NCBI RefSeq assembly: GCF_024305245.1
Contig: NZ_JAMWYX010000008.1
Coordinates: forward strand, 107,233 to 171,232
Length of the DNA: 64,000 nucleotides
Source: Erythrobacter sp.
Lineage (GTDB): Bacteria > Pseudomonadota > Alphaproteobacteria > Sphingomonadales > Sphingomonadaceae
Direction: 5' to 3'
In this document: positions 27,862 through 36,089 of the stretch, one piece after another
How the letters are laid out: each line of letters begins with the position of its first letter
How positions within the stretch are numbered: position 1 is the stretch's first letter
The notes under the pieces: generated by a model
Told to the model about the DNA's origin: nothing
What the model saw: only the letters and a program-made list of their open reading frames with translations
Databases searched by the model: none
Position numbers and translations under genes: made by a program

Positions 27862-29418
27862 TTGAGCAACGATGCAACTGCGGCGCAGGTCCGCGAAGAT
27901 GCGCCAGCGTCTGCCTATAGCTGGTATGTGCTCGGCGTATTGGTGGTGGTCTATATCCTCAACTTCATCGACCGTCAGATCCTTTCGATCCTTGCTGTCG
28001 ATATCAAGCGCGATCTCGATCTGACTGATGGACAGTTGGGGTTTCTGGGCGGAGCGGCCTTCGCAGTATTTTACGCCTTGTTCGGGGTGCCTTTGGGGCG
28101 ATTGGCAGATCGCTGGCATCGTGTGCGGCTGCTCACGCTCGGGCTTGTATTGTGGTCCACCATGACGGCGCTATCCGGTTTCGCTCGCAATTATCTGACG
28201 CTGTCGCTGGCACGCATGGGGGTCGGTGTTGGTGAAGCGACCGCCAGTCCGACGGCCTATTCGTTGATTTCGGACTATTTTCCGTCTCGCCAGCGCGCCA
28301 CGGCTTTGGCGATCTATTCGTCTGGCCTGTACCTTGGTGGCGGCGTGTCGCTGTTCATCGGCGCGAAGATTTCGAAGGTCTGGGACGCGGCCTATCCTGG
28401 AGGAGGAGCGGCGGGCCTGGTGGGCTGGCAAGCGGCTTTTCTGGCGGTGGGTGTGCCCGGCCTTCTACTCGCCTTGTGGGTCGCATCGCTGCGTGAACCG
28501 GCGCGGCCAGCTGAACACAACGCGACTGGCCGACACCCCTTAAGCGACTTCTTCGTCGACCTCTCGATGCTGTTACCGCCATTTACATTGTTTCATGCAA
28601 TGCGCCGCGGCTGGACGGCGTTGGTCATCAACGTGGCCATGGCCGCAGCCATGACCGGGCTTGCGGTGATCATGATCGGCCTGACCGGCAACCTGCCCCA
28701 GTGGTCAGCGATGGCGTTTGGATATTACGCGGTGTTTTCCTGGGCTGCGACGTTACGCCGGCACGACCCGGCGACCTTCAGCCTTATCTGGGGCACGCCC
28801 GCATTCATCTGCACGGCGCTGGGGTATGGGCTCGTTTCACTCGGAGCCTATGCACTGGCATTCTGGTCGGCGCCCTACGCAGAGACGGTGCTCAAGCTGC
28901 CGAAAGAGGAGCTGGCCTTTGTGCTCGGCGGCAGCGGTGCGCTGTCGGGCTTCCTTGGCGTGATCTTGGGCGGACGGATGTCTGACTGGTTGCGGTCGCG
29001 CAACCCATCGGGACGTATACTGGTGATCATGTTCGGGATTGTCGCACCGGTGATCCCGATCTGGATCGGTTTCACTACCGAGAACGCAGGCCTGTTCTAT
29101 GTCATGAACTTCCTTGCGGGGCTGTTCGCGGCCACCGCCTTGGGCGCAGCGGCAGCGACGACGCAAGATTTGGTGCTGCCGCGGATGCGCGGGACGGCCA
29201 CGGCGTCGTTCTTTCTCGCAACCACGTTGGTCGGACTGGCAATCGGCCCTTACATGGTCGGGCAGATATCTGAGCTGACCGGGAGCATGAGAATTGGCTT
29301 GCTGTCGCTGATCGGGGTCGCTCCGATCTCGCTCGCGCTGCTGATCTATGCTTATCGCGCGCTTCCCGATGCAGAAGCGACCATTGCCCTGCGAGCACGC
29401 GCAGCAACGGGAGAGTGA
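27862..29418 (+). CDS. MFS transporter, spinster-like
   Basis: 518-residue inner-membrane transporter with about 12 helices. The first helix region is YVLGVLVVVYILNFIDRQIL, with the NFxDR pattern of spinster-type MFS. The A-motif appears as GRLADRWHRVRLL. A large cytoplasmic loop lies near residues 215-245. The start is TTG at 27862, with ACAGGGG about 10 bases upstream. Substrate is unknown. Confidence 0.85.
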   Translation: MSNDATAAQVREDAPASAYSWYVLGVLVVVYILNFIDRQILSILAVDIKRDLDLTDGQLGFLGGAAFAVFYALFGVPLGRLADRWHRVRLLTLGLVLWSTMTALSGFARNYLTLSLARMGVGVGEATASPTAYSLISDYFPSRQRATALAIYSSGLYLGGGVSLFIGAKISKVWDAAYPGGGAAGLVGWQAAFLAVGVPGLLLALWVASLREPARPAEHNATGRHPLSDFFVDLSMLLPPFTLFHAMRRGWTALVINVAMAAAMTGLAVIMIGLTGNLPQWSAMAFGYYAVFSWAATLRRHDPATFSLIWGTPAFICTALGYGLVSLGAYALAFWSAPYAETVLKLPKEELAFVLGGSGALSGFLGVILGGRMSDWLRSRNPSGRILVIMFGIVAPVIPIWIGFTTENAGLFYVMNFLAGLFAATALGAAAATTQDLVLPRMRGTATASFFLATTLVGLAIGPYMVGQISELTGSMRIGLLSLIGVAPISLALLIYAYRALPDAEATIALRARAATGE

Positions 29419-29667
29419 GGCTGTGACAGATTGCCACGCAGCGAGGCGGTGTGGGCTGCGGTTTGCAGCACGGGTCAGGCCCGGCACACTTACGTGATTT
29501 TTCTGGCGGGTACGGAGATAATCCAGTCGCCAATCCCCACTACGGCAAAACCCTTGTCACGATGCTGTGACCAGGCAGCAGACAGACGTCCCTAGCCAGC
29601 AGATAGATAGCGTATCGGACAGTCTATGCTTTCTGAAGGCAGCGAATCCCAATGCCTATAGGCCAAC
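29419..29667. other. Intergenic gap between convergent genes
   Basis: About 250 bases between the MFS gene and the ompA terminator. No convincing frame, promoter or repeat was seen, apart from a short AGATAGATAG run near 29604. Confidence 0.5.
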
Positions 29668-29699
29668 AAAAAAGGGGCCGGATTTCTCCGGCCCCTTTT
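29668..29699 (-). terminator. Terminator of ompA
   Basis: GGGGCCGGA (29674-29682) pairs with TCCGGCCCC (29687-29695) over TTTC. The minus strand then reads six U residues (A-run at 29668-29673), so it terminates ompA. On the plus strand four T residues follow, so it may act in both directions. Confidence 0.92.
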
Positions 29700-29722
29700 C
29701 AATCTTTGCCTGAGGCAATGAC

Positions 29723-30874
29723 TTACATGCCGGTACCCGGTCCGTAGGTCACCTCAACGCGGCGGTTCTGTGCTTCACGCACACCGTCCGCAGTCGGAAC
29801 GCGCGGCTGCGATTCGCCGAACGCTTCACCGGTGATGCGACCATCGGGAACGCCGCGACCGCTGAGGTAGCTGCGGACCGATGCATTACGACGCTCAGCC
29901 AAGCCCATGTTGTATGTCACCGAACCGGCACGGTCGGTGTGACCAGCCAGCATCACGTTCGCAGTGCCGCAGTTTGCATACGCAGTGACGGCATTGTTGA
30001 GGATGGTCGCCGCTTCGGCAGTGATGTCCGACTTATCGAAGTCGAAGAACACGATGTACGGCCCCGTGTTGCACGGCGCAGGTGGCGGTGGCGGGGGGGG
30101 CGGAGGAGGCGGCGGCGGCGGCGGCGGCGGCGGCGGAGCCGGCGGCGCAGGCGGCGCAGGCGGCGGAGCTTCCTCGCCACCAAAGTTGTAGGTGATCGTA
30201 CCCAACAGCGAGTGCGTGCTCAGCTTGGTCTCAATGTCGCGACCGATCGGATCAACAAGATTGATACCCGGAGCATTGAAGTATCGATACTTAAGGCCAA
30301 CATCCAGTGAATCGCTAATTGGCGCGCGGATTCCCGCGAGCAGCTGCCACGCCAATCCCGTATCAGAATCGTCGTAGGCGCCGGGACCCCGCAAATCGAA
30401 ATTTGCGTTCTGGTCGACGCGAGCCACACCAATACCACCACCAGCAAACGCCTGAAGGCCGTCGTCATCGCCGAAATCAAAAACGCCGTTGATCATGAAA
30501 CTGACGACGTCAACATCTCCTAGGGCGGGGCCTGATTGACCGGTCAGACGACCCTCGCGGCCCCCAGGGCTACCTATCGGATCAATTTGCAGACCTTCGG
30601 TGCCGGCAGCGACGGTGTCCACATACGCTTGGCGATGGCTGGCCTCGGCTTCCAAACGGAAGGCCCCAAAGTCGTAACCAACCGCCGCACCGACATCGTA
30701 GCCTGTGTTGTAGTTCACCTGAGCGTCGTCGGCGGTGCCGTCCACGTCCAAGCTCTGATCTTCAACGATCATAGCTCCCGCATCACCCTGAATGTACCAT
30801 TGGCCTTCACGGGCCATGGCGGGCGTAGTCAGCGCGGTCGAAGCCATCGCCATTCCTATGACGAACTTGCGCAT
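29723..30874 (-). CDS. ompA: OmpA-family outer membrane protein
   Basis: The 383-residue protein has a signal peptide (MRKFVIGMAMASTALTTPAMA) and an 8-strand-type beta-barrel (about residues 22-225, ending ITYNFGGEE). A Pro/Ala hinge contains about 19 consecutive prolines. The C-terminal OmpA peptidoglycan-binding domain reads IVFFDFDKSDITAEA, LAGHTDRAG and NRRVEVTYG. It links the outer membrane to the peptidoglycan. Monocistronic, with its own terminator. Confidence 0.93.
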   Translation of the reverse strand: MRKFVIGMAMASTALTTPAMAREGQWYIQGDAGAMIVEDQSLDVDGTADDAQVNYNTGYDVGAAVGYDFGAFRLEAEASHRQAYVDTVAAGTEGLQIDPIGSPGGREGRLTGQSGPALGDVDVVSFMINGVFDFGDDDGLQAFAGGGIGVARVDQNANFDLRGPGAYDDSDTGLAWQLLAGIRAPISDSLDVGLKYRYFNAPGINLVDPIGRDIETKLSTHSLLGTITYNFGGEEAPPPAPPAPPAPPPPPPPPPPPPPPPPPPPAPCNTGPYIVFFDFDKSDITAEAATILNNAVTAYANCGTANVMLAGHTDRAGSVTYNMGLAERRNASVRSYLSGRGVPDGRITGEAFGESQPRVPTADGVREAQNRRVEVTYGPGTGM

Positions 30875-31155
30875 TCAAAATTCCCCTTTGTTATCTAATT
30901 GAGGCACCTGCGCTCTTTATCTTTTCCCCATTGAAGAGGCAAGCGGTCAATAGAAGGCTGGTGTTGCAAGAATGCATCTATTGTGACTTTGTGAAGAAAA
31001 GCATAATTGCCTGCCCCCCACCGGATGCTTGAGGGTTTTAACGCGTTAGGGACATTAAGAGCCTGAAGGTTTGCGAGGATTTGTAGCAGGGCAGAGCGAG
31101 GCTCCACGTCAATGACGGCGAGCCCATCGGACAACTTCGGGATGCCGGCTGCCTC
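30875..31155. other. ompA upstream region
   Basis: AT-richer region upstream of ompA on the minus strand, expected to carry its promoter. A 79-codon minus-strand frame (30895-31134) is open but would run into the ompA ribosome binding region, so it is not called as a gene. Confidence 0.4.
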
Positions 31156-31365
31156 CTAGCCTGAGTGAAAACACAGCCTTTGTTCTGCCGTCCGGTCGAA
31201 CAGTCGGGCTCCCTCGGTTGGGGCAACGAAGTGGCAGGCACCAGCCAAGCAGATGGCGACGCGGTCGGCATGGAGCCGCCATGCGCCTTCGGCAGGTGCG
31301 GTCACTCGGTAGCAGTCGCCATTGGGAAAACTGAGCGAAGGCGCGTTAACTGAAGCAAGGACCAC
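31156..31365 (-). CDS. Possible small protein downstream of spt
   Basis: A 69-codon frame reads as a plausible globular fragment (GDCYRVTAPAEGAWRLHADR, then CLAGACHFVAP), with GC-rich third positions like its neighbours. It starts 55 bases after the spt stop on the same strand. No family is recognised and no strong ribosome binding site is seen. Confidence 0.3.
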   Translation of the reverse strand: MVLASVNAPSLSFPNGDCYRVTAPAEGAWRLHADRVAICLAGACHFVAPTEGARLFDRTAEQRLCFHSG

Positions 31366-31419
31366 TAACGATTTCAGGAAAGATAACCAGACTGGTTAAA
31401 CAAGGGGTTGCGATCTGCC

Positions 31420-32667
31420 TCAAATAATCCCGATCGCCTTGCCCGCGCGTTCGAACATGCCGAGGATTGTCTGCACCTGCTCCGCCGTATGTTCCGCGCA
31501 CAATGAACAGCGCAGCAAGGTCATGCCTGCGGGCGTCGCCGGTGGGCGGGCGAGATTGACGTAGAGGCCCTCTTTCAAGAGCGCTTCCCACATCATCGCG
31601 CCCTTTTCCAGATCGGGCATGATCACCGCGATGATCGCGCTTTGCGGGGTATCGGTGCCGAGCTGGAAACCCAGCGCTTTCAGCCCGCCGTGGAGCGTGC
31701 GGCTGTTCTCCCACAGATGCGCGCGCTTGTTACCGCCGTGCATCAGCTTGCGGATCGAGGTGGCGCTGCTTGCCATCACAGCGGGCGGCAGTGCGGCGGT
31801 GAAGACATAGGGGCGGCACACCAGCCGCAGCACTTCGAACTTCGGGTGGTTCGACACGCAGAAGCCGCCGACCGTGCCGACGCTTTTGGAAAAAGTGCCG
31901 ATGATGAAATCGACGTCGTCCAGCACGCCCTGTTCTTCGGCCACGCCGCGCCCGTGTTCGCCGATGAAGCCCATCGAGTGCGCTTCGTCGACCAACACCG
32001 TTGCGCCGTTTTCCTTGCAGACGCGAACCATCTCTTTCAGCGGGGCGACATCGCCCATCATCGAATAGACGCCTTCGAGCACGACCAGCTTGCCCGCGCC
32101 TTCAGGCACGCGCTTCAGGCGTTTTTCCAGCGCTTCGACGTCATTATGCTTGAAAGGCACGACCTCGGCACTGCCCATCGCGCAGCCATCCCAGATCGAT
32201 GCGTGGCTATCGATGTCGAGGATGATGTAATCACCCTTGCCCGCCAGCGTCGAAATGATCCCGAGGTTGGCCTGATACCCGGTCGAAAACACCATGGCAT
32301 GATCCATCGCGTAAAATTCGCGCAAGGCGGTTTCGACATCACGGTGATCGCGGAAGGTGCCGTTGAGCACCCGGCTGCCGGTGGTGCCAGCGCCGAAATC
32401 CTGCATCGCTGCCTGTCCTGCCGCAATCACGTCAGGATCGAAGGTCATGCCCATGTAATTATAGGTGCCGAGCAGGATAGTATCGCGCCCGTTGCATATC
32501 GCCTGCGTCGGCGACAGCACTTCGTCCATCACCAGGCTGAACGGGTCTTCCACCCCAGCGGCCAGCAGGGCTTCGCGGGTCTGGATGATCGGGTCGAACT
32601 TGGCCAGCAGGTCAACCCTTTCGGGTGCTGATGCAGCTTCGGCGGATTTAAGTATGGTCTCGCTCAT
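31420..32667 (-). CDS. spt: Serine palmitoyltransferase
   Basis: First committed step of sphingolipid synthesis: condenses L-serine with palmitoyl thioester to 3-ketosphinganine, in the cytosol. The 415-residue PLP enzyme of the alpha-oxoamine synthase family has His155 (DSHAS), Asp227 and His230 (DEAHSMG) and the PLP lysine Lys261 (GTFSKSVGTVGG), matching the known Sphingomonas enzyme with an offset of four. The acyl carrier protein gene is 12 bases upstream in the same operon, consistent with acyl-ACP use. Confidence 0.93.
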   Translation of the reverse strand: MSETILKSAEAASAPERVDLLAKFDPIIQTREALLAAGVEDPFSLVMDEVLSPTQAICNGRDTILLGTYNYMGMTFDPDVIAAGQAAMQDFGAGTTGSRVLNGTFRDHRDVETALREFYAMDHAMVFSTGYQANLGIISTLAGKGDYIILDIDSHASIWDGCAMGSAEVVPFKHNDVEALEKRLKRVPEGAGKLVVLEGVYSMMGDVAPLKEMVRVCKENGATVLVDEAHSMGFIGEHGRGVAEEQGVLDDVDFIIGTFSKSVGTVGGFCVSNHPKFEVLRLVCRPYVFTAALPPAVMASSATSIRKLMHGGNKRAHLWENSRTLHGGLKALGFQLGTDTPQSAIIAVIMPDLEKGAMMWEALLKEGLYVNLARPPATPAGMTLLRCSLCAEHTAEQVQTILGMFERAGKAIGII

Positions 32668-32679
32668 GATGGCTCTCTA

Positions 32680-32922
32680 TCAGCTATCCTGCAGCTTGTG
32701 GACTGCCGAAACGAGCTGGCCGTAGGTATCGATCTCGGCCTGCTGGTTCATGCTGATGATGATGTCGAACTCGTCCTCGATCGCGGCGACGAAATCCATC
32801 ACCGTCAGGCTGTCGAATTCCAGATCGCCGGCAAAGGTGGTTGCAGGTTCCACCGCAACGCCTTTCTTGTTGAACGGTTCGATCAGGGTGCGGATGCGCT
32901 CTTCGACTTCGGCGGGATTCAT
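32680..32922 (-). CDS. acpR: Acyl carrier protein for sphingolipid synthesis
   Basis: An 80-residue acidic ACP. The phosphopantetheine attachment Ser is Ser38 in LEFDSLTVMDF. The motif differs from the DSL of AcpP fatty-acid carriers in its context. It starts at the ATG complementary to 32920-32922. Position directly before spt suggests it delivers the acyl chain to Spt. The gene name is by analogy with Caulobacter. Confidence 0.85.
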   Translation of the reverse strand: MNPAEVEERIRTLIEPFNKKGVAVEPATTFAGDLEFDSLTVMDFVAAIEDEFDIIISMNQQAEIDTYGQLVSAVHKLQDS

Positions 32923-33047
32923 GGGACAAGAGCTTTCGTTGCGTTGGTTGTCGGGCGTTGCCGCCACATATAATACGCTTGCAAAACGGCGGATGATGCA
33001 GCTTGTCAAGGTTTGGCCGCTGGGGCGGGATGATTTGGGGGTGCGCC

Positions 33048-33578
33048 GTGAGTGAAAACGAGCCTGAGGAAGCGCCCAGCGCGCCGCTATCGGTGAACAG
33101 CGTTCACCTGATACGCACCGCGCAATTGAACACGCTGTCACTATCGCAGATGGCCGACGGCAAGGCCAATATCCTGATCGGCGCGACATTTGTGGTGTTT
33201 TCGCTGGTGATTACCCAAGCGTTTTCGGGCGACGTCAACTGGTCGGTGATCTGCCTCGCGGTGACAGCCTTTGCATCGGCAATCTGCGCCGTATTGGCGA
33301 TTACCCCGCCGATGCGTGCGAAGGCGGTCGCACGGGAACATTTCAACCCCCTGTTTTTCGGACACTTTTCGACGATTTCCGAAGAACAGTGGACCACTGA
33401 TCTGTTTGATGCCCTGCGATCAGACGAGGCGCTGTACCGGATCATGTTGCGCGATCTCTACCAGAACGGGCAGGTGCTCCACCGCCGCAAATATCGCTAT
33501 CTGGCGCTCGCCTATCGCCTGTTTCTGGGTGGGCTGGGGCTGACGCTGGGCGTGTTCCTGATCGAGAACCTGATCTAG
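33048..33578 (+). CDS. Pycsar effector-type transmembrane protein (PycTM/DUF5706)
   Basis: The 176-residue membrane protein has the family hallmark SQMADGKANILIGATFVVFSL (DGKAN at 37-41). TM1 is about 43-60, TM2 about 67-86, a cytosolic helical region lies at 90-150, and a last TM is at about 157-173. This domain is the membrane-damaging effector in Pycsar anti-phage systems, where a cyclic-pyrimidine cyclase is normally adjacent. No cyclase lies nearby, so this is an orphan. The start is GTG 33048 after TTGGGG. It overlaps divK by 4 bases at the 3' ends. Confidence 0.75.
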   Translation: MSENEPEEAPSAPLSVNSVHLIRTAQLNTLSLSQMADGKANILIGATFVVFSLVITQAFSGDVNWSVICLAVTAFASAICAVLAITPPMRAKAVAREHFNPLFFGHFSTISEEQWTTDLFDALRSDEALYRIMLRDLYQNGQVLHRRKYRYLALAYRLFLGGLGLTLGVFLIENLI

Positions 33579-33946
33579 GCGGCAGGCAGCAAATCGCGCA
33601 CCGCGTTCATGAACGGGCTGATCGAAACCGGCTTGGACAGATACCCTGCCGCGCCTGCTGCACGAATCCGTTCTTCATCACCCTTGGCCGCAAAGGCCGT
33701 CACCGCCAGCACCGGAATCGCGCTGAGCATCCGGTCAGCCTTGGCCGCCTCGATCAGGTCGACACCCGATATCCCGCCGAGCTGGATGTCCATGATGATG
33801 AGATCGGGCGCCATCGCCCGCGCCGTGGCCAGCACGGTGCTGCCATCGGCCACCGGCTCGACCTCGAACCCGTTGGCCCTGAGAACGTCACAGAACAATT
33901 TCCTGTTGAGGTCATTATCCTCGACAACCATTATCCGTTTTGTCAC
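33575..33946 (-). CDS. divK: DivK-type single-domain response regulator
   Basis: The 123-residue receiver domain has no output domain. Phospho-acceptor Asp53 is in LIIMDIQLGGISG, acidic Glu9/Asp10 in VVEDND, Thr in AVTAFAAKGDEERI and Lys105 in YLSKPVS. Sequence and length match DivK of Caulobacter, a hub of the DivJ-PleC-CtrA cell-cycle network. The start is GTG at 33946. A divergent operon starts at 34028. Confidence 0.88.
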   Translation of the reverse strand: MTKRIMVVEDNDLNRKLFCDVLRANGFEVEPVADGSTVLATARAMAPDLIIMDIQLGGISGVDLIEAAKADRMLSAIPVLAVTAFAAKGDEERIRAAGAAGYLSKPVSISPFMNAVRDLLPAA

Positions 33947-34027
33947 TGCTCGCCCCGCATTCGCCCGTCTTACGACTAACCTTGCCTGAAGGACAGGACA
34001 ATCCCGCTTCGCCCGCAAGCCGAACCC

Positions 34028-34276
34028 GTGCACCCGCAGACCCTGGCGCTGGCCGCACTCGGCTGGATCCTTGAAGGCGAGGATCGCGCCGCGCGCTACC
34101 TTGATATGACTGGGCTCGATCCCGATACTCTTAGGGCCGGGCTGGGCGATCCGATGATCCTGGCCTCGGCGCTGGAATTTCTCACCAACCACGAACCCGA
34201 CCTGATCCGTGCGGCCGAGGCGCTCGCGGTAACGCCGGAGGAACTGGTTGCCGCCAAGGACGCTTTGACATCATGA
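34028..34276 (+). CDS. DUF3572 family protein
   Basis: An 82-residue soluble helical protein (LALAALGWILEGEDRAARYLDMTGLDP, then FLTNHEPDLIRAAEALAVTPEEL) matching the DUF3572 pattern. The start is GTG. It is the first gene of a coupled run; its stop overlaps the HAD gene by 4 bases. Confidence 0.85.
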   Translation: MHPQTLALAALGWILEGEDRAARYLDMTGLDPDTLRAGLGDPMILASALEFLTNHEPDLIRAAEALAVTPEELVAAKDALTS

Positions 34277-34893
34277 CCCGCCCCCTGATCATCTCCGACT
34301 GCGACGAAGTGCTGCTGCACATGGTCGCCCCGTTCAAGGACTGGCTGGAGGCGAGCCAGGGGGTTGCCTTCAACCTTGAAGGCCACAATTTCACCGAGGC
34401 GCTGCGCTGGCAGGAAAACGGCGAGCTGCTGGCTCCGGCGGATATCTGGAAAATGCTGGGCCGGTTTTTCGATAACGAAATGGACAGCCAGATGCCGATT
34501 GCAGGCGCGGTCGACGGGATCAACACGTTGGCTGAAAAGGCCGACGTGGTGATTCTCACCAACCTTGTCGATGGCCACCGCGATGCCCGGGCCGCACAGC
34601 TGGCGGCGGTCGGTATCAATGCGCGGGTGTTCACCAACCAAGGCCCGAAAGGCCCGGCGCTGAAGGCGATCATGGACGAATACGCGCCGACCCACGCGGT
34701 GTTCATCGACGATCTGGCGCAGCATCACGCCTCGGTCGCCGGGATTACCCCGCATGTCACACGGCTGCACCTGTGCGGCGAACCGATGATCGCCCACGCC
34801 ATTGATTGCGCGCACAAAGCGGGCCACGCCGAAGCCCGGATCGACACCTGGGATGAAGCCCTGCCGTGGCTGCTTAAACGTTTGGAGGATTGA
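34273..34893 (+). CDS. HAD-family hydrolase
   Basis: 206-residue haloacid-dehalogenase fold protein. Motif I is IISDCDEVLL (nucleophile Asp9 and general acid Asp11), the motif II Thr is in VVILTNLVD, a Lys lies in GPKGPALKAIM, and motif IV is FIDDLAQHH. A small phosphatase is likely; the substrate is unknown. It is coupled both upstream (ATGA) and downstream (2 bases). Confidence 0.85.
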   Translation: MTRPLIISDCDEVLLHMVAPFKDWLEASQGVAFNLEGHNFTEALRWQENGELLAPADIWKMLGRFFDNEMDSQMPIAGAVDGINTLAEKADVVILTNLVDGHRDARAAQLAAVGINARVFTNQGPKGPALKAIMDEYAPTHAVFIDDLAQHHASVAGITPHVTRLHLCGEPMIAHAIDCAHKAGHAEARIDTWDEALPWLLKRLED

Positions 34894-34895
34894 AA

Positions 34896-35354
34896 ATGAC
34901 CATTTCCGCAAAATTGGCCGAACTCGGCATTACTCTGCCCAAAGCCGCGGCTCCGGTTGCCAGCTATGTGCCGGTGGTGGCGCATGGCGGCTTTGCCTAT
35001 GTATCCGGCCAGTTGCCGTTCGTGGACGGCGCGCTGATCAAGGGACGGCTGGGCGATGATGTCAATGTCGAAGCCGGGCAGGCCGCCGCGCGTGCCTGCG
35101 GGCTGATGATCATCGCGCAACTGGATGCGGCGGGCCTGCTCGACCGCGTGGAGCGGATCGTCAAATTGGGTGCCTTCATCAATTGCACTGCCGATTTCAC
35201 CGATCAGCCCGAAGTCGCCAATGGCGCGTCAGATCTGATGGAGCAGGTGTTTGGCGATGCCGGCAAGCACGCCCGCGCCGCTGTCGGCGTGCCTGCCCTG
35301 CCGCGCGGCGCGGCGGTGGAAGTCGATGCGATCGTCGCGTTGAAGGATGCCTGA
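34896..35354 (+). CDS. RidA/YjgF family protein
   Basis: The 152-residue protein starts MTISAKLAELGITLPKAAAPVASYVPVV and has the conserved ASYVPVVAHGGFAYVSGQLP and the C-terminal GVPALPRGAAVEVDAI. It belongs to the longer RidA subfamily (TdcF/YjgF-like). RidA hydrolyses reactive enamine/imine intermediates. The ATG at 34896 is preceded by GGAGG (34884-34888). Confidence 0.9.
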   Translation: MTISAKLAELGITLPKAAAPVASYVPVVAHGGFAYVSGQLPFVDGALIKGRLGDDVNVEAGQAAARACGLMIIAQLDAAGLLDRVERIVKLGAFINCTADFTDQPEVANGASDLMEQVFGDAGKHARAAVGVPALPRGAAVEVDAIVALKDA

Positions 35355-35357
35355 CGC

Positions 35358-36089
35358 TTGGTGGCCGAACGCCGCGCTCCGGATTGGCTGACCCGGTGGG
35401 AATACGCCCATCGCGGACTGCATGGGGAGGGCGTGCCGGAAAATTCCCGCGCGGCGGCGGCGGCGGCCATTGCGGCGGGCATGGGGATCGAATGCGATGT
35501 CCAGCGCAGCCGCGACGATCACCCGATGGTGTTTCACGATTGGGATCTCGCGCGGCTGACGGGAGGGGAAGGTGAAACCGGGCAGCGGATTGCGGAAGAG
35601 CTCGAAACCCTGCGCCTGCTCGGCACCGATCAACTCCCGATGAGGCTGGTGACACTTCTTGAATTCGTCGCGGGCCGCGTGCCGGTGCTGATCGAGATCA
35701 AGTCGCGCCCGGGCTACGATGTGGAGCGGACCTGTCAGTGTGTCAGCCTGCTGCTCAAGGACTATTCCGGCGATCATGCCGTTATGAGCTTCGATCCCCG
35801 CGTCCCCCGCTGGTTCCGCCGACAGTCGTTAGAAACCCCGTGCGGGTTGGTCATGCGAGAGGACGAATTCGGCCACACGCAATCGGCATGGCAAAGGCGG
35901 CTGGCGCGGTGGATCGCCCGGCCCGATTTCCTCGCCTATCATATCGCCGCCTTGCCCAGCCGGTGGGTCGTCCGGCTGCGCGCCAAGGGGATGCCGGTGC
36001 TGACCTGGACGGTTAATTCACCCGAGACGAGGCGCTTGGCGCTGGCGAACGCCGATGCGCTGATCGTCGAAGGCGCGGGCGTCGCATGA
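35358..36089 (+). CDS. Glycerophosphodiester phosphodiesterase
   Basis: The 243-residue GDPD-family protein has YAHRGLHGEGVPENS with the catalytic His-Arg pair near residue 17, GIECDVQRSRDDHPMVFHDWDL with metal-binding Glu/Asp and the second His, and VLIEIKS. It releases glycerol 3-phosphate from glycerophosphodiesters. No signal peptide is seen, so it is cytosolic. The start is TTG 35358 or GTG 35361. It overlaps the next gene by 4 bases. Confidence 0.88.
   Translation: MVAERRAPDWLTRWEYAHRGLHGEGVPENSRAAAAAAIAAGMGIECDVQRSRDDHPMVFHDWDLARLTGGEGETGQRIAEELETLRLLGTDQLPMRLVTLLEFVAGRVPVLIEIKSRPGYDVERTCQCVSLLLKDYSGDHAVMSFDPRVPRWFRRQSLETPCGLVMREDEFGHTQSAWQRRLARWIARPDFLAYHIAALPSRWVVRLRAKGMPVLTWTVNSPETRRLALANADALIVEGAGVA

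Noticed and set aside
30081..30171. CRISPR-like or tandem repeat array
   Set aside because: The repeats are GGC/GGA codons of the OmpA polyproline hinge, not spaced repeats.
30895..31134. 79-codon minus-strand frame upstream of ompA
   Set aside because: Would run into the ompA translation start region; no homology recognised and no ribosome binding site.
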